Positions 18,194 through 27,400 of a DNA stretch of 64,000 nt are shown one piece after another. The stretch is from assembly GCA_963717695.1 (NCBI GenBank), contig CAVQWR010000001.1, positions 1-64,000 of the forward strand, read 5' to 3'. Every line of letters starts with the position of its first letter. Position 1 is the first letter of the stretch. Position numbers and translations under genes: made by a program. Origin of the DNA: CAIWHR01 sp963717695. Its GTDB lineage: Bacteria > Pseudomonadota > Gammaproteobacteria > Burkholderiales > Casimicrobiaceae. The notes under the pieces are model-generated. The model was not told the origin of the DNA. It was given only the letters and a program-made list of their open reading frames with translations, and did no database searches.

Positions 18194-18607
18194 TCAGCGC
18201 GGCGCCGAACCGGCCGCCGCGAGCTTTGCGCGCTCCAGTTCCTCGCGCAGCTTCGCGTCGTTGGGCGATTTCTTCTGCGCCGCCTCGAACGCGCTCACGG
18301 CTTCGGGATAGCGCCGCATTTCGACATAGCTTCGCCCGAGCAGCGTCCAGTCGTCGGCGCTGCCGTCCTGCTGCTGCAGGCGTTTCGCGAGACGGTCCGC
18401 GGCCTCGTCGAGCGACAACGACGCCTTGCCGGTCATCGGGCTGCCCGCTGCTGCGGCCGGCGCTGCACCGGGCGCCGTCGCGGAATGCGCGGGCGTGTCC
18501 GGGCCGCCGCGCGAACCGAGCTGCGTGTAGAGGAGCGTGCCGCTGACCGCGATGGCCAGCACCGCGATCACGCCGATCTTGATGGAAGTGTTCCTGTCGA
18601 GGGCCAT
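18194..18607 (-). CDS. Small membrane-anchored TPR protein
   Basis: This 137-residue protein has one N-terminal transmembrane helix (IKIGVIAVLAIAVSGTLLY), an Ala/Pro-rich linker, then a TPR-like pair (DWTLLGRSYVEMRRYPEAVSAFEAAQKKSPND). It resembles the TPR part of CcmI/NrfG-type cytochrome c maturation factors, which present apocytochrome to the heme lyase. It lies 19 bases downstream of the TPR/beta-barrel gene, so it is the likely last gene of the cytochrome operon. A role in maturing or assembling the multiheme cytochromes is an inference. The ATG at 18607 is chosen because a longer start overlaps the preceding gene. Confidence 0.7.
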   Translation of the reverse strand: MALDRNTSIKIGVIAVLAIAVSGTLLYTQLGSRGGPDTPAHSATAPGAAPAAAAGSPMTGKASLSLDEAADRLAKRLQQQDGSADDWTLLGRSYVEMRRYPEAVSAFEAAQKKSPNDAKLREELERAKLAAAGSAPR

Positions 18608-18626
18608 GTCGATTCCCGAACCGGCT

Positions 18627-21473
18627 TCAGAAGTCCCAGCGCCAGCCAATGTAATAGAAATAGCGCTGGATCGTGTTGTCGATCAGGGTGCCAATGGTGG
18701 TCGTCCGCTCCAGCGCGAATTGTCCCTCGATCGAGAATCGATTGAAGATTCGGTACGACGCGCGAAGCCCCGGCGACAGCCGCGTCAGGCGCTGTCCCTG
18801 ATTGTCGGTTTGATGGTACCAGGCGAACATCGGTTCGAGCGTGAGCAGGTTCAGGGGAACGAACCGGTAGTCTACCCCGGCATTCTGCGCGCGCAGCTGG
18901 CTGCCGTTCAGCACGCCGACGTTGAGCACGAGGATGTCCTGCATCTTGGCGAGGCCGCTGCCGATCGCCTGGCCGGTGTAGGTCCACACGCTGCCGGTGG
19001 TGGGCGTTGCCGGGAGGCTCGCGAACGGCGGCGTGCCGGACAGCGACGACCAGCGCACGTCGAGGCCGAGCTGCCACTGGGCCGACACCTGCTGGGTAAC
19101 GCCGAAGAGTGCCTGCTTCGTGATCGGTGTCAGCGCCTTGGCCTCGCTCCGCACTGCGTCGACGCCCTGCTGCTGGATCAGGCTCGACAGCGACATCCCC
19201 GGATAGGCGATGAGGGCGTTGGTCAGCTGCAGCGTCGGCGTTCGCCGGTAGTCGAGCAGCGCATTGATCGTCGTCAGCGTCGGGAACTGCCAGGTGCCCT
19301 GGACCATCCCGATGTTGACGGCGTGAAACAGCGGGTCGTAGTCGAGCATGGAATAGACATTCCGCTCGGTATCGAAATAGCGGAGCTCGCCGCCGATGCC
19401 GAGTCGGTCGGTCTCGCCGGCGGCGACCTGCCGGATGGCGAAGGCGCTGCCGCTGAAGCGGTCGCCCACCTTGTCGACGTCGACGCTCGCGCCGTAGAAC
19501 GTCGACGTCGTGTTGAACGGATCGTCGACGGGCTGACCGACGACCGCATTGACGCGGTAATTGGGAAGGAACCCCCAGGTCCCGACAGCGCCGTCGAAGA
19601 GGCCAAGCACGCCGCCGCTCGTCGCGGATTGCCGCCCGACGCGGGCGAGGAGCTGGCCGGGCAAGTAGCGCGTCTCCGCGTAGAGCGCGTTGAGCCAGTT
19701 CTTGTTGGTGCCGTTGGCGAGGAAGTTCGCGACGTACTGGTCGCGGACGACGAAGCGGCTGTCCCAGTCTCCATCGCGATAGCGCGCGGTGAGATCGACG
19801 TTGTTGACGAGCTGGGACTGGTCGGTCGCGGAGATCCGCGCCGTGTCTAGCGTCGTGGCGCCGGTCGCAGGGGTTGTGATCGTGCGTGTATTCGTGGTCT
19901 CGGATTGACCACCGTAGTAGTACTGCGACACGCTGCCCCAGGCGCTGAACGCGGGCTGTGCCAGAGGTGCCTCCGGTGACAACGGGCCGCCCATCGGTGC
20001 CGCCGGCACGGCCATGGCGTCGAGATCCTCGCGCACGCGCACCGCGCCGGGGCCGTCGGGGTAGAGCTTGAGGTAGAGCCGGTACTCGGCCTCCGCCTTC
20101 GCGAATTCGCCGTTGCGTTCGCGGGCGATGCCGATCAGCTCCTGCGCTTCCTGCGAGTACGCGTTCGGCGGCAAGTTGAGCGCCAGGTTGAGCGCGAGAA
20201 CGGCTCGCTCGTTTTCGCGTGCGCCAAGTGCTGCGCGTGCCTCGCTCATGTACGTTGCAGCCTGCCTGTCGATGTCGGTGGCCGCAGCGGGCGGCGATGT
20301 CGGCGGCGGCAGGCCGCCGGGGCGGGGTGCCGCTGCTCGCGGCGCCTGCCGCGCCGCGATTGTGTTGATGCGATCCTGCACGCGCACGGCACCAGGACCG
20401 TCCGGATACAGCGTCAGGTACTGCCGGTATTCGGCAAGCGCCTTCGCGGAGTCGCCACCGCGCTCCCGGGCGACGCCGATGAGCTCCAGTGCTTCTGGCG
20501 AGTAGGCATTCAGCGGCAGGCTCAGCACGCGGTCGAAGGCGAGGAGGGCCTTCTCATTGTCGCCGGTCAACAGTGCGCCCCGTCCGTCCGCGATGTCCGT
20601 CGCGGCCTTCCTGTCGGTATCGGTGGCGGGCGCGGTCAGCACCGTTGGTGGCGGCAGTGCGGCCGGCACAGGCGCGGACACCGATGGAACGGTCGCCGCG
20701 GGCGCCCGGGTCGAGACGGGTGGTGTTGTCGAAGGTGGTGGAGTCACCGGTGGAGTCGCCGGCGGAGTCACCGGCGGAGTCGCCGGCGGAGCCGGCGGAG
20801 TCACCGGCGGAGTCACCGGCGGAGTCACCGGCGGAGTCACCGGCGGAGTCGCCGGCGGAGTCACCGGCGGCGCGACCGACGGTACGCTGATTGCAGGTGC
20901 GGCGGCGCGCAGTTTTTCCCGCTGCTCGGGCGACAGCCGAACGTACACGAGCAGCCGGTTGTTGCCCTCTGGCTGGACGCGGAAGTCTGCCGCGGATTCG
21001 AACACGACATCGATGTAGCGCTGCACGCTCGGCAGCTGCGCGGGATAGATGACGCGGAAGTTCGGCAGCGACTTGCTGGGCTGCGCGCGCCGCTCTTCCT
21101 CGACGACTCCCAGGCCCTGGTCGTTCGCACCGGTGATCTGGAAATAGATGCGCACCGCCGAGCCGTGGCTCGACGGAACGTGGCGCAGATACTGGATCAG
21201 GACGTTGAACTCGATCCGCACGCGTGCTTCGTCACCCGCGACGTCGACGTCGACCCGGTCAAGTATCTGCGCGTGCCCGACGACGGCCGCGAGGCACAGC
21301 GCCGCGCCGAGCGCGAATTGCCACAGTCGCGCGAAACGCCTCCGTGTCGCCCCGGCCGTCCCCACCCGAATCCGGCCGGGCGAGGCGGAAGCACGTTGCC
21401 GCGCGCCCGATGCTGGCGCACCCGGCATCACGCGGGCGCACCTGCCCGCGCCAACGCTGTCTCGTGCCTGCAT
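18627..21473 (-). CDS. Outer-membrane beta-barrel protein with TPR and Pro-rich periplasmic domains (candidate cytochrome porin)
   Basis: This 948-residue protein has, in order, an export signal (LWQFALGAALCLAAVVGHAQ), an AMIN-like beta domain (about residues 60-170), a proline/threonine repeat (about 200-243), two closely similar TPR-type modules (about 275-365 and 385-480, each ending YLxLYPDGPGAVRV), and a C-terminal region from about 500 with alternating aromatic strands ending YYIGWRWDF. A terminal Phe after alternating aromatic residues is the usual beta-signal for outer-membrane barrel insertion. The ATG directly abuts the stop of the 70-heme gene (TAAATG). By analogy with MtrB/PioB-type porins paired with multiheme cytochromes, it may sheath or anchor the conduit. 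It shows no recognisable sequence identity to MtrB, so this is inferred from position and topology. Confidence 0.75.
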   Translation of the reverse strand: MQARDSVGAGRCARVMPGAPASGARQRASASPGRIRVGTAGATRRRFARLWQFALGAALCLAAVVGHAQILDRVDVDVAGDEARVRIEFNVLIQYLRHVPSSHGSAVRIYFQITGANDQGLGVVEEERRAQPSKSLPNFRVIYPAQLPSVQRYIDVVFESAADFRVQPEGNNRLLVYVRLSPEQREKLRAAAPAISVPSVAPPVTPPATPPVTPPVTPPVTPPVTPPAPPATPPVTPPATPPVTPPPSTTPPVSTRAPAATVPSVSAPVPAALPPPTVLTAPATDTDRKAATDIADGRGALLTGDNEKALLAFDRVLSLPLNAYSPEALELIGVARERGGDSAKALAEYRQYLTLYPDGPGAVRVQDRINTIAARQAPRAAAPRPGGLPPPTSPPAAATDIDRQAATYMSEARAALGARENERAVLALNLALNLPPNAYSQEAQELIGIARERNGEFAKAEAEYRLYLKLYPDGPGAVRVREDLDAMAVPAAPMGGPLSPEAPLAQPAFSAWGSVSQYYYGGQSETTNTRTITTPATGATTLDTARISATDQSQLVNNVDLTARYRDGDWDSRFVVRDQYVANFLANGTNKNWLNALYAETRYLPGQLLARVGRQSATSGGVLGLFDGAVGTWGFLPNYRVNAVVGQPVDDPFNTTSTFYGASVDVDKVGDRFSGSAFAIRQVAAGETDRLGIGGELRYFDTERNVYSMLDYDPLFHAVNIGMVQGTWQFPTLTTINALLDYRRTPTLQLTNALIAYPGMSLSSLIQQQGVDAVRSEAKALTPITKQALFGVTQQVSAQWQLGLDVRWSSLSGTPPFASLPATPTTGSVWTYTGQAIGSGLAKMQDILVLNVGVLNGSQLRAQNAGVDYRFVPLNLLTLEPMFAWYHQTDNQGQRLTRLSPGLRASYRIFNRFSIEGQFALERTTTIGTLIDNTIQRYFYYIGWRWDF
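20743..20872 (-). repeat. 12-bp tandem repeat encoding TPPV/TPPA
   Basis: About ten copies of a 12-base unit (plus strand GTCACCGGCGGA or GTCGCCGGCGGA), with one shortened 9-base unit, encode a PPVT/PPAT polyproline linker between the AMIN-like and TPR parts of the beta-barrel protein. The copy number is likely variable by slippage in multiples of four residues without loss of frame. Confidence 0.85.
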
Positions 21474-24400
21474 TTAACGTCCACGCCCCGTGGAAGGCGG
21501 CGTCGCCGGAGACGCCCGGCCGCGGAAGTTCGGGCCGTGGCATCCACTGCATGCCGGCTTGAGATTCGGGTAGCGCCACGTCACCATCTCCGAATTGCCG
21601 ACGTGGCAGACCGTGCAGGACGCGACGGCCGGATGGGTCGACGGATAGAGCGGGGAAAGATGCTGGTAGGGCGGGAGCGGCCGCCACGACGTTGTCCTGT
21701 GGCAGGTGTCGCACGAGCGCATCGTGACGAAGTGACCCGCGGGCTTCCCCTTTGCGCCGATGGCGTTGTGGCACGTTGCGCAGCTTCCCGCGGCCACGCC
21801 CGTGTGCGTGTAATTCGCCGGAACCCACGCGGTGGTGCGGTGGCACGAGTCACAGGACATCAGCGTTGCCAGGTGTCGCGCCGAGCGTCCCGGCGCGGCC
21901 GTGCCGTTGTGGCAGGACGCGCAGGTGCCGGGCATCACGCCGAGGTGCAGCGACCCGCGGGCTCTCGTCGAAGTGCCCGCGGGTCTCGACGGCGTCGCCG
22001 CCGGGGTCGCAGCGGTCGGCGCCGCGGATGTCGTTGCCGGTCCCGTGGCGCGCCGCCCCGGAATCACGGCCGTGGACTTTGCCCCCTTCACGGTGGCACG
22101 CCGTCCGCCGTCGAACGACGTCGTGTTGTGGCACTGCGAGCAATCCGCGGTCGTCGGCGGGTGATCGCTCGGCTTGCTGCGCACGCCCGGGTATTGGCCG
22201 CCGTGGCAGCTCGAGCAATTGGTCGAGATGCCGCTGTGGTTCATCGTCCACGTCTTGAACGTCGTCGTCGACGTATGGCACCCCTTGCAGTCGAGACTCG
22301 ACGGATTGGGGATGTGCGCGGTCGTGGGTGGCAGCGTGACGATCGTCACTCCGAAGAAGCTCTTGCCGGACGCGTGGCACGTCGCGCAGGTCGTGCTCGC
22401 GACCGGCGCGTGGTTCATCGCCGTGCCGGAGAAGTTCGTGAACTTGGCCGGCGCGTGACACGTCTCGCACGCCGCGCTGCCGATCGGAATGTGCGTTGCC
22501 GGCGGCGTCACGATCGTCACTCCGAAGAAGCTCTTCCCTGACGCGTGGCAATTGGCGCAGCCCGACGTGATGCCGGCGTGATTCATCGTGCCGCCGCCGA
22601 AGTTCGTGAACTTGGTCGGCGAGTGGCAGAGCTCGCACGGTTGCGACGTCGGTACGTGCGTCGCCGGCGGCGCGACCGGGACGATGTTCGCGAACTTCGA
22701 GCCGCTCGCATGGCACGTCGCGCACCCGCTGGCGATGCCCGTGTGGTTCATTGTGGCCACCGAGTAGTTGCCGGGCGTGGTATGGCACAGCGCGCAGGGC
22801 TGGCTTGTCGGGATGTGGTTGGCCGGCATCGTCGTGATGCCTGCCGAGAACGACGTCGTCGACGTGTGGCAGGTGCCGCAGTCGCCGGTCTGCGGATGGC
22901 TGGGGTCCTGCGCAAGCGTCGGCCGCGTGACGATCGTGACGCCGAAGAAGCTCTTGCCCGCTTCGTGGCACGTGGCACAGGCCGCTCCGCCGACCGGAGC
23001 GTGATTCATCGTCGTGCCGCCGAAATTCGTGAATTTCGCCGGTGCGTGGCAGGTCTCGCAGGCGGCGGTTCCGATCGGGATGTGCGTGCCCGGGGGGGTC
23101 ACGATCGTCACGCCGAAGAAGCTCTTGCCGGTGGCGTGGCAATTGGCGCAGCCCGACGTGATGTTGGCGTGGTTCATCGCCGTGCCGCTGAAATTCGTGA
23201 ACTTGGTCGCCGAATGGCAAAGCTCGCAGGGCTGCGAGGTCGGAATGTGAGTCGCCGGGGGTGTCACCGGGACGATGTTGGCGAAGCTCGAACCCGTGGC
23301 ATGGCAGAGCGCGCAGCCGGACGTGATCCCCGTGTGGTTCATCGTGGCGACCGCGTAATTGCCGGGCGTGGTGTGGCAAAGCGCGCACGGCTGCGTCGTC
23401 GGGATGTGGTTGGGCGGCATCGTGGTCACGCCGCTGGAGAACGAGGTGGTCGAGCTGTGGCAGTTGCCGCATTCGCCGGTCTGCGGATGGCTCGGATCCT
23501 GCGCCGGCGTGGGCCGGGTCACGATCGTCACGCCGAAGAACGTCTTGCCCGCTTCGTGGCACGTGGCGCACGGCGCGCCCGCGACGGGAGCGTGGTTCAT
23601 GCTCGTGCCGCCGAAGCTCGTGAACTTCGAGGCCGAGTGGCAGCTCTCGCACGCGGCGCTACCGATCGGGATGTGCGTGCCGGGCTGCGTCACGATCGTC
23701 ACGCCGAAGAAGCTCTTGCCGCTGGCGTGGCAGTTCGTGCATCCGGACGTGATTCCCGAATGGTTCATCGTGCCGCCGCTGAAATTGGTGAACTTCGCGG
23801 CCGAGTGGCAGAGCTCGCAGGGCTGCGAGGTCGGAATGTGCGTCGCCGGCGGCGAAACGGGCGTGACGTTGGCGAACGAGAGCCCGCTCGAGTGGCACGT
23901 CGCGCATCCGCTCGTGATGCCGGTGTGGTTCATCGTCGCGACGGCGAAGTTCCCCGGCGTCGTGTGGCACAGCGCGCATGGCTGCGTGGTCGGGATGTGG
24001 TTCGGCGGTTGCGTCGTCACGCCGGCCGAGAACGACGTCGTGGAGCTGTGGCAGCTTCCGCAATCGCCGGTCTGCGGATGGTTCGGGTCCTGACCAAGTG
24101 TGGGCCGGGTGACGATCGTGACGCCGTAGAAGCTCTTGCCCGCTTCGTGGCAGGTCGCGCACGGTACGCCCGCGACGGGCGCGTGGTTCATCGCCGTCCC
24201 GCCGAAGCTCGTGAACTTCGCCGCGGCATGACAGCTCTCGCAGGCGGAGCCGCCGATCGGGATGTGCGTCCCGGGCGGAGTGACGATCGTGACGCCGAAG
24301 AAGCTCTTGCCGGTCGCATGGCAGGTGTCGCATCCGGAGCTGATTCCGTTGTGGCTCATCGTGCCGCCGCCGAAGTTGTTGAACCTGGCGGGCGAGTGGC

Positions 24401-27400
24401 ACAGTTCGCAGGGCTGCGGCGTCGGCACGTGCGTCGCCGGCGGCGACACGGGGATGACGTTGGCGAAGCTCAAGCCGCTGGCGTGGCAGGTCGCGCATCC
24501 GCTGCCGATGCCTGCGTGGTTCATCGTGGCGACCGCATAGTTGCCCGGCGTCGTGTGGCACAGGGTGCACACCTGGGTGGTCGGGATGTGGTTCGCGGGC
24601 ATCCCGGTGACGCCGCCCGCGAACGATGTGGTGGATGTGTGGCACGTCCCGCAGTCACCGGTCTTCGGGTGATTCGGGTCCTGTCCGGGCGTGGGCCGGG
24701 TCACGATGGTGACGCCGTAGAAGCTCTTTCCGGTCTCGTGACAGGTCGCGCAGGGAACGCCGGCGACGGCCGAATGGTTCATCGCGGTGCCGCCGAAATT
24801 CGCGAACGCCGACGGAGAGTGGCAGCTCTCGCAGGCGGAGGTGCCGAACGGGATGTGCGTGCCCGGCGGAGTGACGATGGTCACGCCGTAGAAAGCCTTG
24901 CCGCTCGCATGGCAGGTCGCGCAGGGAGTGCCGGCGACCGGCGCATGGTTCATCTTCGTGCCGCCGAAGCTCGTGAACGTGCTGGTCGAGTGGCAGCTCT
25001 CGCACGCCGCGGTGCCGATCGGAATGTGCGTCGCCGGCTGCGTCACGACGGTCACGCCGTAGAAGCTCTTGCCGAGCGCGTGGCAGTTCGTGCACCCGGA
25101 CGTGATGCCGGCGTGGTTCATGGTGCCGCCGCTGAAGTTGGTGAACTTCGCGGGTGAATGGCACAGCTCGCAGGACTGCGACGTCGGGACGTGTGTCGCC
25201 GGCGGCGAGACGGGCACGACGTTGGCGAAGCTCAAGCCTGCCGCGTGGCAGGCCGCGCATCCGCTCGTGATGCCCGTGTGGTTCATCGTCGCGACGCTGA
25301 AGTTGCCGGGCGTAGTGTGGCAAAGCGTGCACGGCTGCGTCGTCGGAATGTGATTGGCCGGCTGGGTCACGACGCCTGTCGAGAACGACGTCGTCGAGCT
25401 GTGGCAGCTGCCGCAGTCGCCGGTCTGCGGATGGCTCTTGTCCTGCGCCGGTGTCGGTCGCGTGACGATGGTGACGCCGTAGAAGGACTTGCCCGTCTCG
25501 TGGCAGGTGGCGCAGGCCACCCCGCCAACTGCGGAGTGGTTCATCGCCGTGCCGCCGAAGCTCGTGAACGCGGCCGACGCGTGACAGCTCTCGCACGCGG
25601 AACCGCCGAACGGGATGTGCGTGGCGGGCGGGGTGACGATGGTCACGCCGAAATAGCTCTTGCCGCTGCCGTGGCAGCTGTCGCAGCCGGAAGAGATGCC
25701 GGCGTGATTCATCGTGGTGCCGGAAAAGCTCGTGAATTTGGCCGGCGAGTGGCAGGTCTCGCAGGTCTGCGTGATCGGCAGGTGTGTGGGCGGCGGCGCG
25801 ACCGGGATGATGTTGGCGAAGCTCAGGCCCGCGGCGTGACACGTCGCGCAGCCGGCTGTGATGCCGGCGTGATTCATCGTGGCGAGGGCATAGTTGCCCG
25901 GCGTCAGGTGACAAAGCGCGCACGGCTGGCTCGTCGGGATGTGATTGGCCGGCTGCGCGGTGACGCCGGCCGAGAAGGAGACCGTCGACGCGTGGCAGCT
26001 GCCGCATTCGCCGGTTTGCGGGTGGTTCGCGTCCTGGGCGAGCGTCGGCCGGGTGACGATGGTCACGCCGAAGAAGCTCTTGCCGGTTTCGTGGCAGGTT
26101 GCGCACGGAACCCCGGCCACGGGCGAATGATTCATCGGCGTGCCGCCGAAGCTCGTGAAGATCGCCGTGGCGTGGCAACCCTCGCACGAGGCGGTGCCGA
26201 CCGGGATGTGGGTCGGGGGAGGGGTCACCACGGTGATGCCGAAGAAACTCTTGCCGACGGCGTGGCAGCTCGCGCAGCCGGAAGCGATTCCTGTATGCGT
26301 CATCGTGCCGCCGGCAAAGCTCGCGAACTTGGCGGGCGAGTGGCAAAGCTCGCAAGGTTGCGACGTCGGGATGTGCGTTGGCGGCGGTGAGACGGGAACA
26401 ACACCGGTGAAGCTCAAGCCGCTTGCGTGGCAGGCGGCGCAGCCGCTGCTGATGCCCACGTGGTTCATCGTGCCGCCCGCGTACGTGCCGGGCGTGGCGT
26501 GGCACGTCGTGCAAGGCTGGGACGTTGGAATGTGGCTGGTCGGCTGCGTGGAGACCCCCGAGCGGAACGACGTCGTCGAGGTGTGGCAGCTGCCGCAATC
26601 GCCGGAGACAGGGTGATTGGGATCCTGTGCCGTCGTGGGGCGGGTGACGATGGTGACCCCGGCGAAGCTCCTGCCCGTCTCGTGGCATGTCGCGCACGGC
26701 ACGCCTGCTACCGGCGCATGGTTCATCTGGGTGCCGCCGAAGCTCGCGAACGCCGCGGCCGAATGACAGCTCTCGCAGCCCGCGGTGCCGAACGGGATGT
26801 GTGCGCCCGGCGGCGACACCGGTGTCACGCCGGCGAACGACACTCCGATGGCGTGGCAGTTGGAACATCCGTTCACGATCCCGACGTGGTTCATCGGCGC
26901 CGGGTCCCAGGCCCGCGTCGAATGGCAGGTGTCGCAGGCAAGGCTCGTCGGTATGTGGGATCCCGGCTGGGCCGTGGCGCGCGCGCCGTTATGGCAGGTG
27001 GCGCAGCTTCCGGGCGTCACGCCGGCGTGGTCGAACCGGACCGTTGTCCAGCTGAACGTGCTGTGGCACGTGTCGCACGACGCGGACGTGACGAGGTGGC
27101 CGGAAGGCTTTCCCGTCGCAGTGGTCCCGTTGTGGCAGGTCGCGCAGGTGCCGGGCGCAACCCCCATGTGGTCAAACTGTGCGTTGGCAAAGGACAGCGT
27201 GTTGTGGCATGCCGAGCACTCCTGCGTGATCGGCACGTGCGAGGACGTGATCACGACGGTGCTGATGCGGGCTGCGGCCGTGTGGCAGCCGGTGCAGGTC
27301 TTCGGCGTGTTCTTGAATTCGCCCCGGACGTGGCAGCTTTCGCAGCGCGTTCGCTCGTGCGCGCCGGTCAGGGGGAAGCCTGTCGTCCAATGCTCGGCCA

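Noticed and set aside
22000..22110. Frameshift suspected in the linker of the giant cytochrome
   Set aside because: The frame continues on both sides with CXXCH motifs in register and none lost, so an in-frame linker is simpler.
22545..26390. Long plus-strand readings (870 and 410 residues) opposite the giant cytochrome
   Set aside because: They are mirror images of the repetitive heme gene: Arg/Ala-rich repeats without domains or starts. The minus strand has 70 heme motifs and a signal peptide.
22284..26597. Tandem repeats considered as a CRISPR or satellite array
   Set aside because: The units are 591 bp, all in one coding frame, and keep heme motifs; there are no short repeats with spacers.
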